Below are positions 48,956-61,218 of a stretch of DNA of 64,000 bases, in pieces. The notes below the pieces were generated by a model. The model was not told the origin of the DNA, made no database searches, and saw nothing but the letters and a program-made list of their open reading frames with translations. Position 1 is the first letter of the stretch, and each line of letters starts with the position of its first letter. Location of the stretch: the NCBI GenBank assembly GCA_025961275.1, contig JAOQNJ010000001.1:2811353-2875352 (forward strand). Reading direction: 5' to 3'. The DNA comes from Providencia alcalifaciens. GTDB taxonomy: Bacteria > Pseudomonadota > Gammaproteobacteria > Enterobacterales > Enterobacteriaceae. The translations under genes and the position numbers were made by a program.

Positions 48956-49276
48956 ATGGCGAGCTTATTGCTGACAAGAGTACTAATGTGCTTCACCCCA
49001 CTGATGATATCAGGCTGCTCAAGCATTATGACTCATGCAGGCCCTACTGATAGCTATTACCCTGGATCTAAAAATAGCCTAGAAATGATTAAAGATGAAA
49101 ATACGGGTTGGGTTATGCGTCCATTGTTAGTGATTGATTTACCATTCACTGCGGTTATGGATACGCTACTAGTTCCGCTTGATTATGTTAAAAAAGGAAA
49201 TAGTGAAGATGACTCTCCTAAAAAACGCATTGAAAAACTAGATAAACAGACCAATCCAAATATAAGCCATAACTAA
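48956..49276 (+). CDS. yidQ: YidQ, YceK/YidQ-family lipoprotein
   Basis: 106 aa. Signal with lipobox LMISGC (Cys20), then SSIMTHAGPTDSYYPGSKNS and DLPFTAVMDTLLVPLDYVKK, the DUF1375 family pattern seen in E. coli YidQ (110 aa). Probably anchored in the outer membrane; function unknown. AAAGGAAG precedes the ATG. About 230 bases separate it from the end of the convergent yidR. Confidence 0.9.
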   Translation: MASLLLTRVLMCFTPLMISGCSSIMTHAGPTDSYYPGSKNSLEMIKDENTGWVMRPLLVIDLPFTAVMDTLLVPLDYVKKGNSEDDSPKKRIEKLDKQTNPNISHN

Positions 49277-49507
49277 ACTAAACCAGCGAATAATCTAGAG
49301 TGTATTATTAAAAAGGCTGAATGTATTTAGATAACGAGTATTAATATATCTATTCAAAAATAGATATATTTAAATACTTAAACAAACGATGAGTTTAATA
49401 ATGAATCTATAAATTGCTGCTATTTATTTTTAATCAAGATAAATATCTTTTAAAAATCTTATACTTTTATATTCATCAGTAAATTCGCTAAATAATTCGG
49501 GATACAT

Positions 49508-50833
49508 CTACCTTAAACCAGTTTCTACCGTATAAATCTGCCTGTAACCATTATCATCATCACGCATAAATGCAATTAAGCGATCATCTGGTGAAAATAC
49601 AATAGCATCAGCAACGGGTGCGACTTCACTGCGAGTTGTCAACCTCTGTAAATGCCCAGTGATAACATTACACTGCATCACACTGTTATCACATACAAAA
49701 CAAATATGCAGACCTGTACTATCCCAACTAAACGCTGACTGTATTGGCATATTGCCATTGGTAATTTGCTTAAGAAAACCAGTACCAGTATTGACTAACC
49801 ATAACTGTACAATGCCATCATCATCTTTCATTAGACAAGCAATTGAACTGCCATCTGGTGATGAGCGTAACCAATGCCTTGGTTGTTTAGCGAGCCCTGG
49901 ATATTGCCGATCATGGGTATATGTCAAACGCCGCTGATGAATATTCTTAGGCGGAAAAGGCATACGTAATTGCGTTCCCTCAATAGGGAATTCACCTGCT
50001 AGCATGAAATCCTTAACATCTTTTGGCAAGTCAACGAGATAGATTTCAGGAATTATATCGCCATTAAGTGCGTGAGTATCACCTATAAACGCAATAGCTT
50101 TATCTTGCCAGTACCCATTTTCAGTAGCATACCCATTTTTGCCAATCCATCCCTCTTCATAGGCTCGGCTAATATCATCGCTGCCAAAAATAGGAGATGG
50201 TGTTGTTTGGCTAATAACACAACAAAAATAGTCACCACTATACTCACGTGGATGCCCTTTCGGTTCAACGGTAACTCTTTTTGTAGGAACGGCAACAGCC
50301 ACATTACGCTGGTCTAGTTGGATATTTTTTTCATGCATAACATGATCGTTATACGTAAAACTTAACCATTTTCCATCCGGACTAAATACATGAACATGTG
50401 TTCCACCTCTTAGCGATCCAGCAATATAAGGTGGAGTGATACACATCGCATCAATCGCATGTGCTATACCACGCTCATTATCTTTAACGTAAACACCTCT
50501 ACGATGATGAAAATCATATTGCCATTGATCATCAGGAAATTCGGGGCCATGGATAAAAGCATAGCGAGGTGGATTTTCTGCGCTAACAGTGACGACACCG
50601 ACGTGAGCACCATGTCTAGCACGATAGATTTCACATATCTCCCCACTAACCACATGAATTTTTTCTATGGTTAACCCTGTGAAAGAACTACCGCTAGGCC
50701 GGACATCATAAGCCAACCACTGGCTATCGGGGGTCCAAACATTGATATTAGTTAGTTGATGATTTCTTCTTTCATGGGTTATAGGAGTTTCTTTATAAAG
50801 CAACTTGTCGTTCAATCTGCTATCCTTTGACAT
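49508..50833 (-). CDS. yidR: YidR (DUF3748), TolB-like beta-propeller protein
   Basis: 441 aa (E. coli YidR 415). RNHQLTNINVWTPDSQWLAY starts the conserved part; repeated WxPDS/FSPD blades (VFSPDGKWLSFTYNDHVMHE, RSSPDGSSIACLMKDDDGIV, VFSPDDRLIAFMRDDDNGYR) show a propeller. No signal peptide. Function unknown; the blade repeats suggest a binding scaffold. The first 20 residues exceed the E. coli protein, so a later start is possible. Confidence 0.92.
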   Translation of the reverse strand: MSKDSRLNDKLLYKETPITHERRNHQLTNINVWTPDSQWLAYDVRPSGSSFTGLTIEKIHVVSGEICEIYRARHGAHVGVVTVSAENPPRYAFIHGPEFPDDQWQYDFHHRRGVYVKDNERGIAHAIDAMCITPPYIAGSLRGGTHVHVFSPDGKWLSFTYNDHVMHEKNIQLDQRNVAVAVPTKRVTVEPKGHPREYSGDYFCCVISQTTPSPIFGSDDISRAYEEGWIGKNGYATENGYWQDKAIAFIGDTHALNGDIIPEIYLVDLPKDVKDFMLAGEFPIEGTQLRMPFPPKNIHQRRLTYTHDRQYPGLAKQPRHWLRSSPDGSSIACLMKDDDGIVQLWLVNTGTGFLKQITNGNMPIQSAFSWDSTGLHICFVCDNSVMQCNVITGHLQRLTTRSEVAPVADAIVFSPDDRLIAFMRDDDNGYRQIYTVETGLR

Positions 50834-50959
50834 CTTTTAATATGGGCTATCGGATTACTTAAACTAATCTATTTTGCAAGGCACTAGAAAATCTCAGTCG
50901 AGAATTTCTACAAGTAATATTACCCTATAGCAATAACTTTAGTGTCGAATAGAATCATT

Positions 50960-51568
50960 ATGTTATTAAGTGTTCTTTATATTATAGGCATTACCGCTGA
51001 AGCCATGACGGGTGCACTTGCTGCCGGTCGTCGAAAAATGGATGTATTTGGCGTTATTATTATCGCATCTGCTACTGCTATCGGCGGTGGCTCTGTCCGC
51101 GACGTTTTACTTGGACACTACCCATTAGGTTGGGTACAAAATCCAGAATACATACTTACTGTTGCTGGTGCAGCTATCGTCACTATTTGGATTGCACCGA
51201 TGATGAAGCACTTACGTCGTTTATTCCTGATTCTCGATGCTATTGGCTTAATCGTCTTTTCAATTCTTGGTGCTCAAATTGCACTTGATATGAATTATAG
51301 CCCAGTAATTGCAGCAATTGCAGCCGTTATTACCGGTGTTTTCGGTGGTGTTCTTCGCGATATGCTCTGCAACACAATACCACTGGTTTTCCAAAAAGAA
51401 GTCTACGCAGGCGTTTCATTTACCGCTGCATGGCTTTATATCGGATTACTCTATACACCACTACCGCAAGATATCGTCGTTATTATCACATTAGTTGCAG
51501 GCTTAAGCGCTCGGTTGATTGCAATACGCTATCGTTTAGGGCTACCTATTTTCAACTATGAAAGCTAA
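50960..51568 (+). CDS. yicG: YicG, trimeric intracellular cation channel family protein
   Basis: 202 aa with seven hydrophobic segments and two copies of the family glycine motif: GGGSVRDVLLGHYPLGW and GGVLRDMLCNTIPLVF. These are bacterial TRIC-type channels (UPF0126). I start at ATG 50960 (MLLSVLYIIGITAEAM), which matches E. coli YicG; a GTG at 50942 adds six residues. It neighbours ligB, as in E. coli. Confidence 0.92.
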   Translation: MLLSVLYIIGITAEAMTGALAAGRRKMDVFGVIIIASATAIGGGSVRDVLLGHYPLGWVQNPEYILTVAGAAIVTIWIAPMMKHLRRLFLILDAIGLIVFSILGAQIALDMNYSPVIAAIAAVITGVFGGVLRDMLCNTIPLVFQKEVYAGVSFTAAWLYIGLLYTPLPQDIVVIITLVAGLSARLIAIRYRLGLPIFNYES

Positions 51569-51601
51569 GATTAGCTTCTAGCAAAAAATATATTTATTTG
51601 C

Positions 51602-51627
51602 AGCCATCAATTTATTCAATTGGTGGC

Positions 51628-51637
<10 letters not shown>
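51602..51637 (+). terminator. Terminator of yicG
   Basis: AGCCATCAATT and AATTGGTGGCT pair and are followed by a T-rich tail. The tail overlaps the ligB stop on the other strand. Confidence 0.75.
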
Positions 51638-54363
<2,726 letters not shown>

Positions 54364-54420
54364 GAATAGTTTCAGTATCATATCAGGTCATTTTTTTATT
54401 TCTTTCGGAGTAGCACACTT

Positions 54421-54696
54421 ATGGCACGCGTAACTGTTCAAGATGCAGTAGAAAAAATTGGTAACCGCTTTGACCTCGTATTGGTCGCGGCTCGCAGAGC
54501 TCGTCAGTTACAAACGGGTGGTAAAGATCCTTTAGTTCCTGAAGAAAACGATAAATTCACTGTTATCGCACTACGTGAAATAGAAGAAGGTTTAATTAAC
54601 GGTCACATACTGGATGTACGTGAACGTCAAGAACAGCAAGAGCAAGAAGCGGCTGAAATGCAAGCAGTTTCTGCTATCGCTGAAGGTCGTCGCTAA
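54421..54696 (+). CDS. rpoZ: RNA polymerase omega subunit
   Basis: 91 aa (E. coli 91). [20 protein letters not shown] and [10 protein letters not shown] are near-invariant. Omega aids assembly of beta' and takes part in the ppGpp binding site, which fits its co-transcription with spoT 19 bases downstream. Confidence 0.98.
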   Translation: MARVTVQDAVEKIGNRFDLVLVAARRARQLQTGGKDPLVPEENDKFTVIALREIEEGLINGHILDVRERQEQQEQEAAEMQAVSAIAEGRR

Positions 54697-54715
54697 TCAC
54701 TAAGGTGGGTCTGCC

Positions 54716-56833
54716 TTGTATCTGTTTGAGAGCCTAAATCAAGTAATTCAGAAGTATCTTCCCGAAGAACAGATTGAATTACTGAAAAAAGCCTATGTTG
54801 TCGCACGGGATGCCCATGAAGGACAAACCCGTTCGAGTGGTGAGCCATATATTACTCACCCTGTTGCTGTAGCTTGTATTCTTGCCCAAATGCGTTTGGA
54901 TCATGAAACACTTATGGCTGCGCTACTTCACGATGTCATTGAAGATACTCCAGCGACATTTCAGGACATAGAAGAGCTATTTGGAACCACGGTCGCAGGT
55001 CTCGTTGAAGGTGTATCTAAATTAGATAAACTTAACTTCCGCGACAAAAAAGAAGCTCAAGCAGAAAACTTCCGCAAAATGATCATGGCGATGGTTAAAG
55101 ACATTCGCGTCATTTTGATAAAACTGGCAGACCGCACTCACAATATGCGAACGCTAGGCTCGTTAAGGCCTGATAAGCGTCGACGTATTGCAAGAGAAAC
55201 ACTTGAAATCTATAGTCCTCTTGCACACCGGTTAGGTATCCATCACATCAAAACTGAGCTAGAAGAGCTAGGTTTTGAAGCCTTGTACCCGAACCGTTAT
55301 CGCGTCATCAAAGAAGTGGTTAAATCAGCTCGTGGCAACCGTAAAGAGATGATTCAAAAAATCCTTTCTGAAATTGACGGACGCCTAACGGAAGCTGGTG
55401 TGCCATGTCGAGTCAGTGGCCGCGAGAAGCATCTTTATTCTATCTATCGCAAGATGCACCTTAAAGAGCAGCGTTTCCATTCTATTATGGATATTTATGC
55501 TTTTAGGGTTATCGTGAAAGATGTCGATACCTGCTACCGCGTTTTAGGTCAGATGCATAATCTGTATAAACCGCGCCCAGGTCGTATCAAAGACTATATT
55601 GCTATTCCAAAGGCCAACGGCTATCAATCACTCCATACCTCATTGATTGGTCCACATGGCGTGCCTGTTGAAGTCCAGATCCGTACTGAAGATATGGATC
55701 AGATGGCTGAAATGGGAGTTGCTGCACATTGGGCATACAAAGAGCAAGGTGAACCAGGCACAACTGCACAAGTTCGTGCTCAGCGTTGGATGCAAAGCTT
55801 ACTTGAACTTCAACAAAGTGCAGGAAGTTCTTTCGAATTTATTGAGAGTGTGAAGTCTGATCTCTTCCCTGATGAGATTTATGTCTTCACACCAGAAGGT
55901 CGTATTGTTGAACTACCGACTGGCGCAACTCCGGTCGATTTTGCCTATGCAGTTCATACTGATATCGGTCATGCCTGTGTGGGTGCTCGTGTTGATCGCC
56001 AACCTTACCCACTGTCTCAATCACTGACCAGTGGCCAAACGGTAGAAATTATCACAGCACCAGGTGCTAGACCGAATGCAGCTTGGTTAAACTTTGTCGT
56101 TAGCTCAAAAGCGCGCGCTAAAATACGACAGCTGCTGAAAAATCTCAAACGTGAAGACTCTGTCAATTTAGGTCGTCGTCTGTTGAATCATGCTCTTGGT
56201 ACAGGTAACAAACTGAGTGATGTTCCTCAAACAAACATTGATATCGAACTGGCACGTATGAAGTTGCACTCCATTGATGACCTGCTTGCCGAAATTGGTC
56301 TGGGTAATGCCATGAGCGTTGTTATCGCACGTAACTTGCAAAACAACACGCAAGCAACGCCAGAAGATGCATCAATTATACCGGCTCGCAATAAGCTATC
56401 AATCAAAGGCGCTGATGGTGTTCTTATTACCTTTGCTAAATGCTGCCGCCCTATTCCAGGTGACCCAATCGTCGCGCATATTAGTCCAGGTAAAGGTCTT
56501 GTCATCCACCACGAATCTTGTCGTAATATCCGTGGCTATCAAAAAGAGCCAGACAAATTCATGCCAGTAGAGTGGGATAATGAAACCGATGCTGATTTTA
56601 TTGCTGAAATCAAAGTCGATATGATTAACCATCAGGGTGCTCTCGCCAATTTAACAGCAGCTATCAATGATGCCAATTCAAGCATTCAAAGTATGAATAC
56701 CGAAGAGAAAGATGGTCGAGTTTATTGCGCCTTTATCCGTCTTACGACTAAAAACCGGGTTCAACTGGCAAACGTGATGCGAAAAATTCGTATCATGCCG
56801 GATGTTTTGCGTGTCAGCCGAAACCGTAATTAA
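54716..56833 (+). CDS. spoT: Bifunctional (p)ppGpp hydrolase/synthetase SpoT
   Basis: 705 aa (E. coli 702). N-terminal HD hydrolase domain (HPVAVACILAQ, ALLHDVIEDTP near 70-80), the RelA/SpoT synthetase domain (SGREKHLYSIYRKM, DIYAFRVIV), TGS (YVFTPEGRIVELPTGATPVD near 390), the CCRPIPGDP zinc-finger-like region and a C-terminal ACT domain (HQGALANLTAAI). The start is a TTG behind AAGGTGGG, giving MYLFESLNQ as in E. coli. Hydrolase function is essential while RelA is active. Confidence 0.98.
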   Translation: MYLFESLNQVIQKYLPEEQIELLKKAYVVARDAHEGQTRSSGEPYITHPVAVACILAQMRLDHETLMAALLHDVIEDTPATFQDIEELFGTTVAGLVEGVSKLDKLNFRDKKEAQAENFRKMIMAMVKDIRVILIKLADRTHNMRTLGSLRPDKRRRIARETLEIYSPLAHRLGIHHIKTELEELGFEALYPNRYRVIKEVVKSARGNRKEMIQKILSEIDGRLTEAGVPCRVSGREKHLYSIYRKMHLKEQRFHSIMDIYAFRVIVKDVDTCYRVLGQMHNLYKPRPGRIKDYIAIPKANGYQSLHTSLIGPHGVPVEVQIRTEDMDQMAEMGVAAHWAYKEQGEPGTTAQVRAQRWMQSLLELQQSAGSSFEFIESVKSDLFPDEIYVFTPEGRIVELPTGATPVDFAYAVHTDIGHACVGARVDRQPYPLSQSLTSGQTVEIITAPGARPNAAWLNFVVSSKARAKIRQLLKNLKREDSVNLGRRLLNHALGTGNKLSDVPQTNIDIELARMKLHSIDDLLAEIGLGNAMSVVIARNLQNNTQATPEDASIIPARNKLSIKGADGVLITFAKCCRPIPGDPIVAHISPGKGLVIHHESCRNIRGYQKEPDKFMPVEWDNETDADFIAEIKVDMINHQGALANLTAAINDANSSIQSMNTEEKDGRVYCAFIRLTTKNRVQLANVMRKIRIMPDVLRVSRNRN

Positions 56834-56850
56834 CTAGACGATAATTAGCT

Positions 56851-57564
56851 ATGAATGAACGCCGCTATCGCCGCATTTGCCAAATGATGGCGATGCGGCA
56901 GCCAGACCTCACAATTTGCCTCGAAGAAGTTCATAAACCTCATAATGTCTCTGCCATTGTACGCAGCGCAGATGCCGTGGGTATTCATCAAATTCATGCT
57001 ATTTGGCCTGATCAGAACGTCAAACTTTCTGTTTCTTCCGCAGCAGGAAGCAATAGTTGGGTGAACGTCATTTCCCATAAATCTACCGAAGACGCTATTT
57101 CACAGATAAAATCGCAAAATATGCAGGTTCTTGTGACGAATTTGTCTGAACATGCTGTCGATTTTCGCGAAATTGATTATACCCGTCCGACCTGTATTAT
57201 GGTGGGACAGGAAAAAAAAGGGATCTCCTCAAAAGCCCTATCACTCAGTGATCAGCACATTATTATTCCGATGGCTGGCATGGTTCAGTCGCTCAATGTC
57301 TCCGTTGCTTCGGCACTGATCCTCTATGAAGCTCAACGCCAAAGGCAGCTTGCTGGAATGTACTCACGGGAACATAGCTTACTATCAGCACAAGAGCAGC
57401 AAAAGTGGTTATTTGAAGGTGGTTACCCGGTTCTTGCCGAAGTGGCAAGACGCAAAGGTCTACCTCGTCCTCATATTAACACTCAAGGGCAAATAGAGGC
57501 CGAAGATGCTTGGTGGGCACAAATGCAGTTAACCGAAAAAATGAGAAAACAACAGCTGAGTTAA
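56851..57564 (+). CDS. trmH: tRNA (Gm18) 2'-O-methyltransferase
   Basis: 237 aa (E. coli 229) SPOUT methyltransferase. MNERRYRRICQMMAMRQPDL start, NVSAIVRSADAVG (Arg of catalysis), VGQEKKGIS, and the knot segment IPMAGMVQSLNVSVASALIL. Methylates G18 in tRNA. Seventeen bases after spoT. Confidence 0.96.
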   Translation: MNERRYRRICQMMAMRQPDLTICLEEVHKPHNVSAIVRSADAVGIHQIHAIWPDQNVKLSVSSAAGSNSWVNVISHKSTEDAISQIKSQNMQVLVTNLSEHAVDFREIDYTRPTCIMVGQEKKGISSKALSLSDQHIIIPMAGMVQSLNVSVASALILYEAQRQRQLAGMYSREHSLLSAQEQQKWLFEGGYPVLAEVARRKGLPRPHINTQGQIEAEDAWWAQMQLTEKMRKQQLS

Positions 57565-57574
57565 GGAATAAATA

Positions 57575-59656
57575 ATGAACAGTGGGCTGCTTGATACAAT
57601 TTTATTGACCACGCTACATGGAGTGGGTGCTAGTCAATCAGAAAAATTGAGTAAAATCGGCCTCAATACTGTTCAAGACTTACTCTTACACCTACCTCTG
57701 CGTTACGAAGATCATACCCGCCTCTATCAAATACGAGATCTTTTATCGGGTACAACAGCAACAATTGTTGGTGAAGTCTTACAAACCAAAGTGGTATTTG
57801 GCCGTAAAAAAATGATGACTTGCCTGATTACCGATGGTACAGGTAATTTAACTCTACGTTTTTTCAATTTCTCTGCCGCTATGAAAAATAGTCTCGCGGA
57901 AGGAAGTCATGTAATTGCCTACGGAGAGATCCGCCGCGGTCAAACGGGCCCTGAAATTATTCATCCTGAGTATAAAGTATCACAAGACACTAGTAATATT
58001 GCGCTCCAAGAGAGCCTGACTCCGGTTTATCCAACAACGGAAGGGGTACGCCAAGCTACGCTGCGAAAATTGATTGAACAGGCTTTGGTCATGCTAGATA
58101 ACGGGCAAATTAAAGAGCTTTTGCCAGAAGAATTGAGTCGTGGTTTGATCAGTCTCCCGGACGCAATACGATTATTGCATACACCACCAGCCAATGTGGC
58201 TTTAAGTGAGTTAGAAAAAGGTCAACATCCAGCACAAAAGCGCCTCATATTAGAAGAGCTACTTGCGCACCATTTAAGTCGATTAGCGATCCGAGCAGGT
58301 AATGATCGACTTTACGCACAACCAATGCCAACAACAGGCAAATTCAAATCTCAATTTTTAGCCCAATTACCTTTTTCACCTACGAATGCACAAGTCCGAG
58401 TTGTCGCAGACATAGAGCAAGATTTACTAAAAGACACGCCAATGATGCGCTTAATTCAAGGGGATGTTGGTTCAGGAAAAACACTTGTTGCCGCACTAGC
58501 CGCGCTATCCTCCATCGAAAATGGCAAACAAGTTGCTCTGATGGCACCAACAGAAATTCTAGCTGAGCAACATGCCAATAATTTCAAACAGTGGTTCGAA
58601 CCTCTTGGGATCAAGGTTGGTTGGCTTGCAGGAAAACAGAAAGGTAAAGCACGTCAGCAACAGCAAGAGGCTATCGCCAATGGTGACGTTAGCATGATTG
58701 TTGGTACGCATGCCATATTCCAAGAACAGGTAAATTTTAAAGCATTAGGCCTTATCATCATCGATGAGCAACATCGATTTGGTGTACATCAGCGCCTCGC
58801 TCTGCGTGAAAAAGGTGAGAAACAAGGTTTTCATCCTCACCAATTGATCATGACAGCAACCCCAATTCCACGGACATTAGCAATGACAGCTTATGCGGAC
58901 ATGGACACCTCAGTGATTGATGAACTACCGCCAGGACGAACACCAGTCACTACTGTTGCCATTCCTGATACAAGGCGCAACGATATTATTGAACGTGTTA
59001 GGCAAGCTTGCATTGATGAAGGCCGTCAAGCTTACTGGGTCTGTACGTTGATTGACGATTCTGATGTTTTAGAAGCGCAAGCTGCTCAAGCCACCAGCGA
59101 CGAGCTATCTCTCGCTCTCCCAGAGTTAAAGGTTGGCCTCGTTCATGGACGAATGAAACCCAGCGAGAAGCAAAGTATCATGGCGGCTTTTAAAAATAAC
59201 GAAATTCAACTTTTGGTTGCGACCACCGTTATCGAAGTTGGGGTTGATGTTCCTAATGCTAGTTTGATGATTATTGATAATCCAGAACGTCTTGGACTTG
59301 CACAATTGCATCAATTAAGGGGACGAGTAGGCCGTGGAGCTATCGCGTCTCATTGTGTTCTTCTCTACAAAACACCGCTAACTCATACCGCTAAGCAACG
59401 TTTACAGGTGCTGCGAGATAGCAATGATGGCTTTGTGATTGCTCAGAAAGATCTTGAGATTAGAGGGCCTGGAGAGCTACTAGGAACCAGACAAACCGGG
59501 AATGCCGAGTTCAAAGTCGCGGACTTACTTCGTGATCAATATATGTTGCCTGAAGTGCAACGGATCGCTCGCCATATTCAACAAAATCATCCCGATAATG
59601 CAAAATTGATCATTGAAAGATGGCTACCTGAGCGAGAACAATATAGTCACGCATGA
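57575..59656 (+). CDS. recG: ATP-dependent DNA helicase RecG
   Basis: 693 aa, the E. coli length. N-terminal wedge (OB fold; VGEVLQTKVVFGRKKMMTCL), then SF2 motor: Walker A GDVGSGKTLVA, DEQH box IIDEQHRFGVHQR, TATPIPRTLAMT, and QLRGRVGRG (motif VI). Reverses stalled forks and processes Holliday junctions and R-loops. Ten bases after trmH; AAGGAA precedes the start. Confidence 0.98.
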   Translation: MNSGLLDTILLTTLHGVGASQSEKLSKIGLNTVQDLLLHLPLRYEDHTRLYQIRDLLSGTTATIVGEVLQTKVVFGRKKMMTCLITDGTGNLTLRFFNFSAAMKNSLAEGSHVIAYGEIRRGQTGPEIIHPEYKVSQDTSNIALQESLTPVYPTTEGVRQATLRKLIEQALVMLDNGQIKELLPEELSRGLISLPDAIRLLHTPPANVALSELEKGQHPAQKRLILEELLAHHLSRLAIRAGNDRLYAQPMPTTGKFKSQFLAQLPFSPTNAQVRVVADIEQDLLKDTPMMRLIQGDVGSGKTLVAALAALSSIENGKQVALMAPTEILAEQHANNFKQWFEPLGIKVGWLAGKQKGKARQQQQEAIANGDVSMIVGTHAIFQEQVNFKALGLIIIDEQHRFGVHQRLALREKGEKQGFHPHQLIMTATPIPRTLAMTAYADMDTSVIDELPPGRTPVTTVAIPDTRRNDIIERVRQACIDEGRQAYWVCTLIDDSDVLEAQAAQATSDELSLALPELKVGLVHGRMKPSEKQSIMAAFKNNEIQLLVATTVIEVGVDVPNASLMIIDNPERLGLAQLHQLRGRVGRGAIASHCVLLYKTPLTHTAKQRLQVLRDSNDGFVIAQKDLEIRGPGELLGTRQTGNAEFKVADLLRDQYMLPEVQRIARHIQQNHPDNAKLIIERWLPEREQYSHA

Positions 59657-59720
59657 TAACAATGGCCTAGCTGGCTTGTTGATTTGTTATCCTGTTGATA
59701 GCCTTGTTCTCTCCACATAA

Positions 59721-59752
59721 TAATTAGCCGTAAATAAATTCACGGCTAATTA
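59721..59752. terminator. Hairpin between recG and gltS
   Basis: TAATTAGCCGT and ACGGCTAATTA form an 11-base stem with a ten-base AT loop between convergent genes. No long T tract. Confidence 0.65.
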
Positions 59753-59773
59753 TCTTCGTCATGTTAAAATTAG

Positions 59774-60985
59774 CTAGCCAACAATGGTTGGGAAGACCGG
59801 TAACATTAAATACAGTTTGATTACCAACGCATTGACGATATCAATAAAGAATGCACCAACCATTGGTACCACTAAAAATGCGAGATGTGATGGACCAAAT
59901 CTGTTCGTAACGGCTTGCATATTAGCAATCGCTGTTGGCGTTGCCCCTAAACCAAAACCACAGTGCCCTGCTGCCAATATCGCTGCATCATAATTTTTTC
60001 CCATCACACGGAAGGTCACAAAAATAGCATAAGCCGCCATAACACAAGCTTGAACACCTAATATGACTAACATAGGAATGGCTAAAGAAGCCAGTTCCCA
60101 AAGTTTCAAGCTCATCAGTGCCATTGCAAGAAATAATGAAAGACTAACGTTCCCCATGATAGAAACAGCACGATCAAAGACGCGGTAGAAACCAAGTAAA
60201 GACAAGCTATTACTTAAGATAACGCCAATAAATAATACACAAACAAACTTAGGAAGAGCAAAAGCGGTATCTGCTAGTAATTCCTCAATATAGCTGCCCG
60301 CCATTAAGCAAATGGCAATCATCGCGAGTGTTTCAATCAATACCATAGAAGATATCATTCTGCCTGATTGAGGCTTTTCAAATGCAGTTGGTACATCTTT
60401 ATCATCATCTGTATTGGGTGTCGGAATATTGCGAATGAGGAAGCGAGCAACAGGACCACCAATTAATCCACCTAGAACAAGACCAAATGTTGCACAAGCC
60501 ATCGCGACTTCTGTTGCACTTTGGAAACCATAGCTATCAGTGAAAATCTTCCCCCAAGCAGCACCCGTTCCGTGCCCGCCAGATAAAGTAATAGAACCTG
60601 CTAGAAGTCCCATTAATGGGTCAAGGCCAAGTAATTTGGCTAATGCAATACCGACTGTATTTTGTACCAACAGTAAACCAACTACGACAAAAACAAAGAT
60701 AAACAGAGCCTTACCACCTGCTTTTAAGCTAGCTAAATTGGCGTTTAAACCAATTGTGGCAAAAAATGCCAGCATCATTGGCTCTTGTAATGACAAGTCA
60801 AAAGACAAACTCCAATCAAAGACTTGTTTTATCACTAATAAGCTAAAAGCAACTAACAAACCGCCTGCCACAGGCTCTGGAATGGTATATTTTTCGAGGA
60901 AAGGAACAGATTTTACCAATTTACGCCCGAGTAATAGAACAAGGGTAGCTGCCACAAGCGTACCGTAGACATCGAGATGATACAT
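59774..60985 (-). CDS. gltS: Sodium/glutamate symporter GltS
   Basis: 403 aa (E. coli 401), ESS family, about ten membrane helices in two inverted halves. Conserved reentrant-loop motifs: GSITLSGGHGTGAAWG and AAGHCGFGLGATPTAIANMQ. Imports glutamate with Na+. Starts MYHLDVYGTLVAATLVLLLG. Alone, divergent from xanP. Confidence 0.96.
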   Translation of the reverse strand: MYHLDVYGTLVAATLVLLLGRKLVKSVPFLEKYTIPEPVAGGLLVAFSLLVIKQVFDWSLSFDLSLQEPMMLAFFATIGLNANLASLKAGGKALFIFVFVVVGLLLVQNTVGIALAKLLGLDPLMGLLAGSITLSGGHGTGAAWGKIFTDSYGFQSATEVAMACATFGLVLGGLIGGPVARFLIRNIPTPNTDDDKDVPTAFEKPQSGRMISSMVLIETLAMIAICLMAGSYIEELLADTAFALPKFVCVLFIGVILSNSLSLLGFYRVFDRAVSIMGNVSLSLFLAMALMSLKLWELASLAIPMLVILGVQACVMAAYAIFVTFRVMGKNYDAAILAAGHCGFGLGATPTAIANMQAVTNRFGPSHLAFLVVPMVGAFFIDIVNALVIKLYLMLPVFPTIVG

Positions 60986-61152
60986 TTAGGTACCTCATAT
61001 GTTATTAATGTTATTTAAATCCATAAAAAAGCTAACGGGCGAATTAAAACGCCAAAGATAGGTGCTCGAATTAGAAAAAAAATCTGTTATAAACACAAGT
61101 TAAAACATATAAAAATGTGACATCAGATAATTAAAAGTAAAAAATATATTTA

Positions 61153-61168
61153 GCGCAAACGATTGCTT
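61153..61168. promoter_or_regulatory. PurR-type operator and promoter of xanP
   Basis: GCGCAAACGATTGCTT matches the PurR palindrome (ACGCAAACGTTTGCGT type) with the core GCAAACG-TTGC. Its last six bases TTGCTT serve as a plausible -35, with TACAAT at 61185-61190 as -10 (16-base spacing), so bound repressor would cover the promoter. xanP start is 51 bases further. Confidence 0.65.
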
Positions 61169-61218
61169 TTTAGATTGATAGTTTTACAATGCATTTTTTG
61201 TTGGCAGAGAAATAGACA

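Noticed and set aside
50942-50959. GTG start six codons upstream for yicG
   Set aside because: Known YicG proteins begin at MLL-LY-GITAEAM, which corresponds to the ATG at 50960; no better ribosome-binding site precedes the GTG.
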